Shown: positions 8,709 through 20,550, numbered from the stretch's first letter. The stretch: DNA of 64,000 nucleotides from Epiperipatus broadwayi (GCA_028023455.1 JAQFVV010012668.1:1-64000), one strand, 5' to 3'. Notes: generated by a model from the sequence alone, not told the origin. Translations and numbers: made by a program.

Positions 8709-11700
8709 GACAGACAGTAATAAGTTTTTATCATCAATAGCTAGTGCAGGTAAAGGGAGACACTTGTAAAACTGGCATTTAAAGGAGACTACATAATTTC
8801 AGGTTTAATTAGCGCACTAATTAATTAGATTTTACCTTCTAATAATGAGATTTTCAGCTATTGTGTAGTTTTTCACTTTAATTGTATAGATAAACTTTAC
8901 AAATTATCCCTGTTGTTTTATTACCTTAATTTTATAATACTGTTCCACAAAGTTATTTATTGGATAAAATAATCAAAAAGTTCTTCACGATAAGAATATT
9001 AAAGTTGATTTAAAACAAAAAAAAACTTTCTTACAAAAGCTTTCTTTCTAATCCCTCCCACCCCACACATCCCTCTCCCTCAAAAAAAAACAACTAAAAT
9101 CTCTTAAAACCCTTTTTTTTAATGAACACTAAGTTTACATATAATAAATCCAGTAACTTTTATTTATTATTATATTAATTTAAATAAAAAACGATTGCAT
9201 TGTTTTCTTTCTTCTCTAAAAATATATATAACTATTTAATATATGGTTAAAAAAACACCTTATAAGAACAGACCAACTTTATTTTTAAAAGATGTCTGAA
9301 CTGGTACAATATCACTGTGGTCAAAGAAATGAGATAACCAAATTATGAGTGCACATTTCCTTTCTCATTGCTATATTTATATCTTGCGTTAGGTGTGTGT
9401 GTGTATATATATATATCAATCAACATTGTATTGTTTTATATACATTACAACAACAATAATAAAAAAATGAATTTGTTTACTTAAGTCTTTTTTTTTTGCA
9501 AGTTCAAACCATTACTCGTCTATCAAGAGAGTGAATCTTAAACTACAATTTTAAGATGTATGAGGATGAACCACTGATCTTAAGATACAATGCATGAATG
9601 AACCCCATTAGAATTACCTCAATTTTAATACAATAAAGAAAATATATATCAGTATAACATATTTGCTTAATGAGTATTCTCAGAGACTAAAAACAAGTTA
9701 ATGATCCATGACACACTTGAGCCATGATTCATTATGACTTAATGGCTAATCCACATTCATGATATATTTGGATATGTGAAATGTTTTGCTCTTATAACTT
9801 AGTGGTGAATAAGTAATAACACTTAAAAAATAGATTGGTGCAATGGCAGAGGTAGAACTCAACATGAGGTATCATGACAACATTAAGCCCCCAAGTCGAT
9901 GCTAAAATTCTCATCCATCATTAGCAAAGAAGACACAATTAAACCATCCTCAAAGTACAAATCTGCCTTCTCTTCTCAAAATATAATAAAAAATTTATAA
10001 TAAATACTATATTAATAATAATAAATAACTTTTTATTTTTGGTACTAAAGTATGCATATTTCTCTTAAAGTTGTCAATTCTTTAAACAAATCCTATGTCA
10101 TTACCTAGAGTGGAATTTACTTATCATCCATATAGATAAAAAGCATTCTCTTCAGGTATTTATTTGCTGTTCTAAATATCTTTAATGGTTGTTGTAGGTA
10201 AAAGGAGACACCATTAAAACTGGAATAATAATTATATAATTATAATGAGTGCTTTTTAGTGTACACAGCATATCAGAGTCCACAAGTTAGACGAAAGTTA
10301 ATTAAATGAATTATATGTTGTGCAATGTATTGTAGTACAAAATAATAAAGACACTTGTAATATCTGTGCACTTATGTGTTATATATTGATATTGTAAATA
10401 AAGCTCAATATGGACAGTGAATTAATAAATGTTCTTACTCTTTATGTAGCACACTAAAAAATCTACATTCAGCATGCACACATTTGAATGCCATTATGAT
10501 TAATATATGCTAATGATGATAGATTTATGCAAGATCGAACTGAAATAAAAAAACCTTGCAGAAATCTACAGTGTATGTGATTTGGCCATCAGTCAGTAAG
10601 TTAATTCTGGACATCCTTAGTCCATAGTTATAAAAGCAGCAAGAAAAGTTATGCATATTGTGCATGAACAAAAAATCCAATAAATGTTAACACAAGTAAA
10701 CAAGGACTAGTTAAATTGATAGCATGTGAAAAGAAGTAAATCATCAAACCAGAAATTTATTATGGACTGTGAAGATTATAAAATAATTTCTCAGAACTAT
10801 TAATTCTTATATTTATATATGTTTTCTTTTGGAAAGTAAATAAATTTCTTTGTTAAGTTTAGTTTGCATGGAGTCTTATTTAATAAAATTTATTAATGCT
10901 ACCTGCTCATATTATTAAAAATATCCCAACAACACAACAGAATAGTGTGGATCAACAGTGAAAACCTGTGCAAACAAATAGAATGGCATAGATTGACAGT
11001 GGAAAAAAGAAACCATGCAGCAAATAATAGTGTGTAAATTGACAGTGATGTTTATGTGGTTCTTGGTGAAAGAGATCCTGCAAGTAACAAACCAATCCTG
11101 CAATCCCAAATCCCCTGAAGAAGCACCATAAGGAATTAAAGATGTTAATTTTTTATTTTAAACCAACAACATCTAAATAGGTAGTATGTCTTATAAATGG
11201 CAGTTATTTCAAGAAATATATCAAGACAATGATATGACATTAAGGGTATTATCTAAAGAATATAATTTCAACACTGAGCTGGATGATATGCTTTGGTAAA
11301 TGTCAGATAATAATCTCAGAAAAGTTCTATTGAGTGAGATGGATCTAAATCATAAGCATGTGATTGAAAAATGTATAGTACAGGAAATTTTATTGGAAAA
11401 TGCTACAGAAGTTTAAGTTATCACACACCTGAACATAAACCTGTTGCTGTAAACAAAACAATAACTGACAGATCAAACCACATAAGTATTAATGATGTTT
11501 TAATATGTTAATGTTATGGAAAAAAAGAAAATGTGAAGAAAAATTGTAAATATAAAAGGAAAAAATGTTGTTTATAAAATAATTGAACATTTATCTAATA
11601 TTGGAATAAGGACAAAAACATTAAAACCAAGCTATGTTTAGACTGTAAATTGGAAAGAGGGGGTGTAAAAAGTAAAAATAATCTTAAGAAAATAAATCAT

Positions 11701-12206
11701 ATAGATAATGATTATATCTTGATGGATGTTATTATCTGTGAACAGAAAATTAATATGAAAGTAAATAGTGAAGCTGGCTTCTCCCTTATATTTCAACATG
11801 ACTGGTGAAAAAATAGTGGAAAGTAAAAAAGGGAATTGATGCTTGAGAAAACTGACATAGCAGCTGCAGATATAAATGGTAATTAAATAGATATATATGG
11901 CAGAGTTACAGTATTAATTAAAATTAACTCCAAAGTTATATTTCTACTGTTATATAAGTTAAAAGATTTTAATTATTTATTGGGAAGAAATTGGCCATGG
12001 CAATTTATATAAATATTGACGACTACTGTTCTTATCTGATTCAGAAATGAAATTTTAAAGCTTCTGTCTTATAATGGTGTGACAATCACAAACCATGAGA
12101 AACTCAGTTAATGATTGTCTACATTTTCAGAACAGATGAACTAAATTTTCAAAAGCTGAATTTGCACAAAGTTAGAATGCAATAATGATTTGTTAAATAA
12201 AATAAA
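8709..12206. other. AT-rich DNA, no gene seen
   Basis: Holds a mixed (GT)n(AT)n run near 9391-9416 and T- or A-rich tracts. Short open frames, for example the minus-strand frame at 10915-11109, show no recognisable motif. Confidence 0.6.
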
Positions 12207-12352
12207 TTACAATTCCTGAAATATAGGCTTATTCTATACCTGTATCAATGTAATATTTAGGGTATATGAGCACAGACTTTCACATGACCCACCACTCACC
12301 ACTCCTTCTCATAACACTGATACACTTGAACACATATGTCTCAAAAAGTTAA

Positions 12353-12414
12353 ATAATCATCAATATACATATATCATGCTAAACCAGCAATCATCAACTG
12401 GTACAGATTATCAT
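12353..12414 (-). ncRNA. Degenerate hammerhead ribozyme, dimer copy a
   Basis: Minus strand: the core reads UUGAUGA (C3 lost), then stem II UGCU/AGCA, GAUA in place of GAAA, and a diverged stem III. Stem I is partly kept, with AUAAUC facing GAUUAU distally. Recognised mainly by alignment with copies at 12811 and 51703; probably inactive. Confidence 0.5.
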
Positions 12415-12810
12415 CTCCACACATATATGCAATAAATGCTCAGATATATACTAAGATAGCCAATCCTCGTACATTAATGGACAGGCTTCAATCCACCCCA
12501 CACTCCAACTGAACAATCCATCCAATTGAAAATCTGATGATGGAATGCTCAAAGGCATCCTGAGGCCGAGATTCTCATCACACCCATGTTGAGCTAAAGT
12601 CAATCTGACCGCCCTCATGTACAGGACATAATCCATTTAATACATGTACAAGGGATGGACAGACATCTCTACTATGTAATAACTGAAATATAAGCTTATT
12701 ATATATATATAATATGTAGGGTATATGCGCACAGACTTTCACACAACCCACCACTCTCCGTTCTATTTCATAACACTGATACACTTGATCACATGTATGT
12801 CGAAAAGATA

Positions 12811-12873
12811 AATAATCACCAATATACGTATTGCATGCTAAACCAGCAATCATCAGTTGGTCCAGATTATCAT
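12811..12873 (-). ncRNA. Hammerhead ribozyme, dimer copy b (GCAA for GAAA)
   Basis: Minus strand: distal stem I AUAAUC/GAUUAU, proximal stem I CCAA/UUGG, core CUGAUGA, stem II UGCU/AGCA with a U-U closing mismatch, then GCAA where GAAA is required. The following sequence, UACGUAUA, leaves stem III as a short palindrome ending in U16.1 with A at position 17, so the cleavage triplet would be AUA. Only A13 of the core is changed. The fold is clear although activity is doubtful. Confidence 0.7.
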
Positions 12874-13020
12874 CTCTACACATATATGCAATAAATGCTC
12901 AGATATATATTAAAATAGCCAATCTTCATACTTTAAAGAACGTGCTTCAATCCACTCCACACTCCAACTCTTCCACCGGCCATCTAATTGAAAGTCTGTG
13001 CTCATATACCCTATATATTA

Positions 13021-14235
13021 AATTACAATTTGTAACAGTATTTTTCAATTATTAAAATGTCATGATTAATAGATTGTGAGCAGTTTACAATAGAGTTCCT
13101 ATTTCCCTCCTATTAGATCGTTATAATGAGGGTTCACTGGGTACATATACATATACTAACACATATATGCATCTTTTTATACTAAAAGTTATTTAACTCT
13201 TATTTACTGTAAATTTTGAGATAAAAGCATGGGAATCAAAGCTGGAGTTGATTAGCTTTCAGAGCAGGTGCAGCTGGAAGACAAAGATAAAGGAACAAAT
13301 AGTTTTTTTTTTTAATCCTTTAGTCTTTTAAAGTTTAGAATTTCTGATAGTTTTTAAGATTGAATTTGTCTCCTTTCAAAAATAAAAACTCCACTTCAAA
13401 TTGACATTTAAAATATAAGCAATTTAATTTTAAGATTTAGATTGTCATACATACTTTTCTGAAAAACAAAAAACTCTTAAAAGTTTTATTTTTTTAAATA
13501 TATAAAATATTAAGTGGAAGTCTGCAGACATTAGATCTAATATAGCGATTGTGAAAAAAAAAAGTACGCTTTTTTTTTTTTGTGCACGTATATTGCATCT
13601 CTTAAAGTATAATTTTTTTCTTAAATATGCATCTTACTTATGTGGCCGGATTATTTTTACAATTTAAAATTTATTTTAGCATATTATTTTATATTTTAAA
13701 TTCAAGCGAACATAAAATTTTTCATAATTTTTGCAAATGCAAATTTTATTTACTTTGAATTTTTACTTTTTATTGTATGTGAGTACTTAGTAGTATAAAA
13801 GGGCTCATTACTAAGCTTATGCTGGAAAGCTGTAGAAATGGAGGGTTAAAACCAATTATGCAAGGAAATGGGAGCATTATAAAAGTACGAACGATAATCA
13901 AGTTATTATTCTGTGCTAGTTTTCACTCTCTGATTTTGGGCAATCAAGGTCCTTATGATTAAAATTTCATACATTTACATAAAGAGCACTAATGCTAACT
14001 TAAAGCATTTGATATGGAACATGTGAGTGCGCATGTTAAACTATTCAATATATATTTAGAGTTGAGCCACAAATAAGTAACATTTCTGCGCTCGGGAATT
14101 TTTTTTATTTCTCTATTTACTTAAAAATTATATTTTTTTAATTATTATTTACTATATAATAACTATTAAAGTTTTTGAATTAAATTAACTGGAGTCGCAT
14201 TAAAAATTAGATATAATAATTATGAAACAAACTTT
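13021..14235. other. AT-rich DNA, no feature seen
   Basis: Contains poly-T/poly-A tracts around 13550-13580 and no recognisable gene or repeat. Confidence 0.6.
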
Positions 14236-14342
14236 AACTATCTCCCTACTAGCGGTTAGCATAGTTGCCTTCCAAGCAGCTGGTCCGGGTTCGCTTCCCG
14301 GTTAACGCTTTAACATATATATATATAAACTACCTCCCTACT
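14236..14342 (+). mobile_element. tRNA-Gly-derived short SINE, 5'-truncated, with target duplications
   Basis: 14251-14310 matches the 3' three quarters of a eukaryotic tRNA-Gly(UCC): GGTTAGCATAG, anticodon arm GCCTTCCAAGC, and T arm CCGGGTTCGCTTCCCGG. The 5' acceptor strand and D-arm start are missing, so it is not a working tRNA. A TTTAACATATAT tail follows. Near-identical 15-bp sequences flank it (14236-14250 AACTATCTCCCTACT and 14328-14342 AACTACCTCCCTACT), which shows LINE-type retroposition. Two other copies with the same kind of tail are at 24875-24977 and 52563-52701. Confidence 0.8.
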
Positions 14343-16129
14343 TTTGGCTTAGTTTTACATAAAAAGTTTAAATATATTAAATTTATTAAGCGCAAGCAGT
14401 TGACATAATAATAATGTGAAAGGCAAAACCTTCGGCAGATGCACTTTAAAAATGCTTCATATGTATTTAAACATACTTATTAATACACACATTTTTATAT
14501 AAATGATCTTGCATTATATTTAATTTCTCAGTGGGACTCAGAATCACAATAATCACATTTTGTATTTTTTGTTTATTTAATTTAAGTGTGACTTCAAGTT
14601 TTTCAACTTCTTCATTTATAGTTTTTATCTGGTTATATATTCGTATCTAAGTGAAAGCCAATCTAAAGATTTCCTTGCAATATTTTAGGTTTTATAGCAT
14701 GCAATTCAAATCCTTTCATCTTTTATATCTCATGTTTACTTGAATAGTTTTTTTGTTTGGTTGTTTTATGTATTGTTTTTTTTTTTCAATCATTTTTTAT
14801 TTTATTTTATTTTCAGTCAACAAACTTACAAAACATTATGAAGAAATCTGTTAAGAAGTATTTGTAATTTCCAACTTTATTGAAATGTCATTTTCAAATT
14901 TTTTCATCCAGGTAATAAAACATATTTTTAAAGTCTTTCAATTTTTTTTAATATTCAGTTTAATAGGATCTCTTCATCTATTGAAAACTAACTTTACTTA
15001 ATCTATTTTCAAGATATTTTTTCGGCATCCATTTTGGATAATAAACTTTGGTAGTAACAGAACCGTTATTTTTTCTGATATTTATTCCAAGACCAATTTT
15101 GTAAAGTTTTATTAAATGTACACTTAATTTGCATATCGTCTTAAAAAGTATCAGTAAGCAAATGCAAGGCATTTCAATAGGTCTCATTTCCCCCCATCAT
15201 TATTATATAGTTAGTCTTTTTTTAATATGATGTTTATGAACTGACATTTATCAGTGCTAGTGCTGCTGAGCAAAAGCAACCTGAATAGTAGTGAATTTTT
15301 TCAAATTATTTTTTTAGAAAATCTTTATTATTACAATTTCTTGATAATTTTTTCAAATTATTTTTTTAAAAAATCTTTATGATTATAATTTCCTGATATT
15401 GTTTAGAAATTGTGGAGTATTTTTAACAAATATGGTGTTTCAATATATATATATAAGCTATTGAAGCAGTAAATCTTAGCTTAAGATTGTGCTTCATGTT
15501 TCTACCTACTAACCTGTATTCAAACCCCTATATCCCATCCCGCTCCTTTTTGTTGTATATATATTTCATGTATATATTTGAGATACGTGCCTAAATTATA
15601 AAATTTAATGTTTCAATAACATGTTTTAAAATTATTATTAATTATTAGTTCTTTTTATTAAAGTATTATAGATGCAGCTCAAATATATACATAGGAGCAA
15701 AGCTTACTAACAAAATATTGATGTTTTTAAATATTTATTATATGTCATTTTTAACTTTTTAAATTGCTTGTTTTTCTATTAAACTATATATATTTTATAA
15801 AATCCAATATGGAAGATGCAAGTGTTGTTAATTGACTAAAAATAATTAGGGGTTGGAAGCACTATTGTTTTAATCTGGGGAAGGTATTTTTTTAATTAAA
15901 GTTTTACTTAAAATAAATGGGATTAAGTAGATTAAAGATTTACTTGTGTTAAAAACATGTTGTCAAATCTATTTCTAATCTGGAAATAGATTTGAATTCA
16001 TTTTTGGACATTATCTTACAATTGCATCTTCAAAAACAACTGATAAAAGAAAAAGTATAAAATGACTGAATTTTGAATCAGAGAAGAGATTAGCTACTAT
16101 TGAAAGAAGATTAGCTACTCTAGTATAAA
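14343..16129. other. AT-rich DNA with a ~52-bp tandem duplication at 15298-15400
   Basis: The duplicated unit includes TTTTTCAAATTATTTTTTTA and CTTTATTATTACAATTTC-like text in both copies. Nothing else is recognisable. Confidence 0.6.
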
Positions 16130-16335
16130 CGTATTACACGTTGCTTGAAACTTAAATAATGTAGCAGTAAATCCATCACTTTTTGATCCTTTTGGGATCA
16201 TCATCTTTCGCGGCCATACCATCCTGCTACCCAAGAGTGCAAAGCCTGACCTAAGAACTTCAGTGTGCTAATAGAAGCTTGCTGCCACAGGAAAACTTGC
16301 AATATTTTAAATTGAACTCTTAAAACTGCAAGGTA
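16130..16335. other. Relatively GC-rich island of unknown nature
   Basis: This stretch is visibly less AT-rich than its surroundings, with a TGATCC-ttttg-GGATCA hairpin near 16184-16201 and several CpG dinucleotides. No long frame is open on either strand and no RNA family is recognisable. It may be a decayed repeat or part of a non-coding exon. Confidence 0.3.
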
Positions 16336-16989
16336 ATTTTTCAAGCCGTCACCTCAAACTAAATCTAGCCTAAATATATTCTTTAACTTTGTTTTATATA
16401 TATATATATATATATAAATCTGTGAATGTAATTTTGCTCTCAAATGATTTCTTTATATCTAATCCTATCTCATATGCTTTTAACCTTTCTTTAATTTTGG
16501 TGCGGTCAGATATTTATTATTTGATTTTATATATATATGCTTTTTTATTAATTTGCTAATCTCAAACAAACTGGTGAGCTTAATTTATAAAAATCTTTTT
16601 TGTCATTTTTAAAGTAAACCTTCATGAAGCAAGTTATAAATGTCCATTTAAAACAATGCATTATTAATTAATTTACTTGCCAGATTGTTTTTCGAGCCAA
16701 CATTCTATTTATGTTTTAATATAATATATATATATATTTGTTTAACTCTGGATTTTCTATCAGTGTAAATCCAAAACTTAAGCTAATTAACGCTTTGAAA
16801 TCTTTTAAAATGTTTTGTTTTATTCAATTCTGAAAGAGTGACTCATTAATTATTTTCTATAACTGCCAGTCTTTTTATATTTTCCATACTTTTAAAATTT
16901 CAAATCTTGTATTTAACTATTTCAGTTATTGTAAAATCAACGAAGGTGAGATTGATTTATTTTAACTAGCAGAAAAAGGGATTGGGGGG

Positions 16990-17185
16990 GGGGAAATCTT
17001 GATGTTTCTGTTACTAAATCAAATCTTAATGTATAGTTTATTAATTTGAAATGTAAATCTTAATGTTTCTTTTACTAGGTAAAATCTTAATGTATACTTT
17101 ATTAATTTGAAATCTAAATCTTAATATTTCTTTTGCTATATAAAATCTTCAAGTATATTTTAAGTAAATGAAATGTAAATCTCTG
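16990..17185. repeat. Three diverged ~66-bp tandem units
   Basis: Each unit carries AAATCTTAATGT and a TTTATTAATTTGAAAT-like segment with small differences. A G-run precedes it at 16983-16993. Confidence 0.75.
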
Positions 17186-17435
17186 TATATATATTATAAT
17201 TGCATGGCGTATTATAGTATTCAAACAAGGGTCATTTATTTAAGGCAGTAAAATTTATTCAATGTTGTTAGTGACATTCATTCGTACTGCGTTTCTGTCA
17301 TTTAGCCTATCTTCATATATATATATTATGTGCTTCTAGTCTTCTAATCTGGGGGTTGCGACAAAGTTCAAACCCATAGATTTCTTTTCGTACCTCATTC
17401 CATAGATAGTTGAGCTATCTGGAACCACATTTATT

Positions 17436-17570
17436 TCATATAAAATGCCTCTGGCAGTGATCCCGTAAGTTTGGCACATGCTATGCATATTCATTTTGTA
17501 TAGATAAAAGGCCTCTTGCGTCGGTTATACCAGCAAAAGTCTGGGCCACATCATGCCTATCCACTTTTCT
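17436..17570. repeat. Two diverged ~72-bp tandem units
   Basis: Both units share ATAAAA-GCCTCT, AAGT-TGG, CACAT and CTAT-CA blocks. The region is less AT-rich than its neighbours and has no coding signal. A short element with internal duplication is possible. Confidence 0.5.
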
Positions 17571-18940
17571 CTAAGCACTACCCAAGAAGGGGGTGTGAGA
17601 TTTCATTTTTATCCAGAAGCATGACCTTTTCCTCTTAGTTATTTTAGGCTATTATGTCAGCACCGCAAACTTCTTCTTATTATTATTATTATTTCTTTTG
17701 CTTCATGACCCAGTTTTAGTGCTCTAATATTAAAATTAAGCTTTGCTTAAAAGATATATATAAATGCCAATTACTTTTATTTATTAATTAAGTTTATTTC
17801 AATCATATACAATCCTACCTATGTAATTTATATATCTATATTTAAGAGTATCTATATGCCTTGGGGAAAATAAAGCATTCGTCTTTCTATTGTTAAAATA
17901 ATTTCATTAAATATTTTGTCATAGTTTCAAATATAATTTTTCAATTGTCTTTTGTTTATTTTCACGACCTCAGTGGCGTGAAAATAGTTTATATCATATG
18001 TATAATGAATCTCAGAATGCTCCCCTAAATATATGTTAGTCACCATGTTTCTGAACCATAAATCAAAGTGTTAATGGCAGTATTATCATAATTCTTTCTA
18101 ATATTCTATTGGCATTTTAATATTGGACCCACCAAAGATGTGTGTTTATTTGTAATATATTATTTAGCTAAGAAAGAGCATATGAGAACTAATAGCGTGA
18201 ATGACACTATGTAACCGCTTGCTCATTCACGCACACACTAATGTATATAATTAAATTATAAATGTATAATAATTTGTCAGTATATTAAACTATATTTTAT
18301 TGTCTAACTTATTTGAGTAGTTCGAATTCCTTTTTCCTCCACTTCCACATATTACAGCCATGCTTATGTATATTTTAATATAGTCGTAGTTAATAGATGT
18401 CTCATTGTTTTGCTCAGCTTTGCTAGTTGGCCGGATTAAGATTAATTCTCATGGGCCATCACTATTGTGTTATCCATTAGGTGTTTGATCTGGGGCTTAG
18501 AGAGTGGGTTCGAATTTAGGCTGGTCCCTGGCCTAAATCTTGGTCTTGACTGGGTTTGAAGTACATTTTGTGAGTTCCAGCTCATGTTAGATGGATAAAC
18601 ATATTTTGACCAGCACACTATTAACATTATTTTATTTATATCTGCTATAAAAAATGATAGAAACTTAAAATCTTATAAACAGAAATGTTTTGATAAAAAA
18701 CCAAATAAAAATCTTGAAGCTCTTTCAATCAGTAAAGCCTGATTTCGTAAAACTATAAATTTCTATAGAAGACATAAATAAAAATAATCATAATAGATAT
18801 CATATATGTTTAATATTATACACTCACATAGAAAGAAAAAATAATTTTAAATGGTATAAATTAAAAAATATATATCACTACAACTTTACTAATAAAAAAC
18901 ACATCTGAATATTCTAAAAACTAAAGAGCGTGCTAGCTCT
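17571..18940. other. AT-rich DNA, no gene seen
   Basis: 18430-18600 is less AT-rich and contains GGGTTCGAATTT, which resembles a tRNA B box, but I cannot place a matching A box. The minus-strand frame at 18442-18627 shows no family motif. Confidence 0.5.
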
Positions 18941-18999
18941 AACAAGCTTTATAGATAAATGCCACCAAGAGAAAGCATTTAAAAAAATCTCTATCTAGA

Positions 19000-19065
19000 A
19001 AATATCCCTATTCTCAGACTGGTTTCATGCTTTTGGCATTCCTCAGTAAGGCACGAGGATATTCC
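19000..19065 (-). ncRNA. Hammerhead ribozyme (complete core), left arm
   Basis: Minus strand: distal stem I AAUAUCC/GGAUAUU, proximal stem I CUUA/UGAG (one G-U pair), core CUGAGGA, stem II AUGC/GCAU with loop CAAAA, GAAA, minimal stem III AC-CA-GU, and cleavage after the GUC triplet (between plus positions 19017 and 19016). Every conserved core base is present. A very short stem III is known for hammerheads in PLEs and animal retrozymes, which are thought to act as dimers. Confidence 0.85.
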
Positions 19066-19141
19066 AGACACCAGATCCAAAATATCAACATAAAGCCAGC
19101 ACTTATCTGATAGTTAATTTTTAAATAGACAATCTGTGTCT

Positions 19142-19207
19142 GGAATATCCTTGTGCCTCACTGAGGAATGCCAAAAGCAAGAAACAGTCTGAGGATAGGG
19201 ATAATTT
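19142..19207 (+). ncRNA. Hammerhead ribozyme (complete core), right arm
   Basis: Plus strand: distal stem I UAUCC/GGAUA, proximal stem I CUCA/UGAG (19157-19160 with 19190-19193), core CUGAGGA (19161-19167), stem II UGC/GCA with an A-A mismatch at the closing position, GAAA (19181-19184), stem III AC-A-GU, and cleavage after C19189 (GUC). The one-base stem III loop cannot close within one molecule, so a dimeric fold would be needed. Confidence 0.82.
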
Positions 19208-19399
19208 CTAGATAGAGATTTTTTAAATGCTTTCTCTTGGTGGCATTTATCTATAAAGCTTGTTGATATTGCGCACCTTCTAATTTTTTTTAAAAAAAGT
19301 AATGTTTTTATTATCTGCATACAAATTTAAATTACATATACAAAAGTTTAAAATTAATCCTAAATATTCTAAACTTATTAAATATTATTCTCAGAAAAC

Positions 19400-20025
19400 A
19401 TGTTAATGTCTGAGCACCAGCAGTAACAGATTGACCTTTGACTCAAGTCGTTTTACCTCTTTAATCTATCATTTTATTGTTGGCTACACGTATGTATTAT
19501 TTCTTGTTGTCTCTATTTTGGTTTTTAGTACAAACTTATAAAATAATGAATCCTTTATATCATTATTTTTAGAGATAGCTGCAATATTTCCATTAGCAGG
19601 CCAAAACTGTAAAATTAAGACCTTCACATTGAAAAATGTCCTTCATGATATTCCACACTTTTTTTTGCCATTTTGCATATATTTTTGTAGTCAGAACCAA
19701 TCTGGTTTGATATACATTATCATAATATGAAAATTACAATGTTTCTCATAAACAGTTATGTCTTGAAAAATAATTCATGTTTATTTTTATTAGTAGAAAT
19801 AAAGTCAAAAAAGGATTAAATTTTTATTCAAAAATAAATAATTCTCAATAGTATTTACACTTTTCATACAATTATATAAGTCTATCAAACTTATATTGTT
19901 TAAGTTAATATGAAAAAGTAATTGAATGTCATTTGGAAAATCACATAATATTTAAGCACCAGAAATGACAGAAGCCCAGAGACCTTTAACTCTGGGGTCT
20001 GACACTATGTCAATTCATGCAGAAG
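19400..20025. repeat. Two copies of a short dispersed repeat (19400-19455 and 19946-20020)
   Basis: Both share GAGCACCAGCAGTAACAGA-like text followed by GACCTTTGACTC or its variant. A third weak match is at 47990-48050. The family is unidentified; the copies are short and diverged. Confidence 0.4.
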
Positions 20026-20177
20026 ATTCAAGATAACAGATACTTGATAATATTTATTTTCAAAGACTGAATATACATAAAAAAGAAAAGGTTAATAAAT
20101 AAAAAATCTAATAATTAAGTAGTCAGAGGAAAAAAGAATAAAACAAATTAAGCAATAGTTAGGCAAAGCCTATAGTG

Positions 20178-20367
20178 CAGCGGTTCTCAATCTGTGGGTA
20201 AAAAAAAACCCTTTGAGGGTCGAACAACCCTTTCATAGGGGGCATCTAGACTATTGGAAAACACATATTTTTGATTCATAATAGTAGCAAAGTTAAAGGT
20301 TGGGGGTCACCACAACATAAGAAATTGTATTAAAGGGTCATGCCATTAGGAAGGTTGAGAGTCACTG
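20178..20367 (+). mobile_element. hAT-superfamily MITE resembling SPIN/URR1-type elements
   Basis: The 190-bp element starts CAGCGGTTCTCAATCTGTGG and ends AGGTTGAGAGTCACTG, giving imperfect terminal inverted repeats of the CAGYGGTTCTCAACCT type. Internal blocks GGGTCGAACAACCCTTTC, GGAAAACACATATTTTT, ATTCATAATAGTAGC, GGGGGTCACCACAACAT and AAAGGGTC are ones I recognise from non-autonomous hAT elements (SPIN in various animals, URR1 in rodents). The hexamer ATAGTG flanks both sides; hAT duplications are normally 8 bp, so the ends may have eroded. It encodes nothing and would depend on a hAT transposase in trans. Confidence 0.8.
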
Positions 20368-20373
20368 ATAGTG

Positions 20374-20550
20374 TAAAGAAATCCAACTGCGATTATTTTT
20401 TTCAGAAGTAGGAGAAATTGATGAATTGGGTTAAGTTCAGCATTGCTCAGTATAGTATGTTAGAAATAATAAAAATTGGCAAGAGAATGCTAATATGAAT
20501 AAAGCTAAAATAACAAAATCAAAGTTTTATTGGTCTGTAGTTGACAGAAT
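20374..20550. other. AT-rich DNA, no feature seen
   Basis: Spacer between the hAT element and the tRNA-like fossil below. Confidence 0.5.

Larger units (their letters stand above)
12207..13020 (-). mobile_element. Dimeric hammerhead-bearing retrozyme-like repeat (459-bp period)
   Basis: Two diverged head-to-tail copies share long blocks: GGGTATATGAGCACAGAC, the hammerhead region, CACATATATGCAATAAATGC, and GCTTCAATCCAC-CCACACTCC. The spacing between equivalent cleavage sites is 459 bp. On the minus strand each unit has a hammerhead; the inner copy (12811-12873) is much the better preserved. The left end (12252-12281) and right end (12990-13019) form a near-perfect 30-bp inverted repeat, so the right edge has acquired an inverted copy of the left edge. 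Relatives lie at 3143, 35358, 37772 and 51602. There is no ORF of note. The divergence between units indicates an older insertion than the 418-bp array. Confidence 0.7.
18941..19264. mobile_element. Inverted (foldback) pair of hammerhead-bearing repeat ends
   Basis: Arms 18941-19075 and 19133-19264 are reverse complements with few differences, separated by about 57 bp. Each arm contains a type I hammerhead reading outward, followed by a shared 3' flank that ends in AAGCTTGTT. The arrangement (5' ends facing, 3' ends out) is the same as that of the PLE fragments at 38640-39462. A transcript across it would form a long hairpin. No ORF is conserved. The arms may derive from PLE terminal sequence or from a retrozyme; the sequence does not decide. 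Confidence 0.85.

Noticed and set aside
12525-12565. Plus-strand CTGATGA with a nearby GGA/TCC stem, possible extra hammerhead
   Set aside because: The position where GAAA is required reads TGAGG and no stem I can be drawn. The matching site at 51909 also fails.
14251-14310. Functional tRNA-Gly gene
   Set aside because: The 5' acceptor strand and D-arm start are missing and target duplications flank it.
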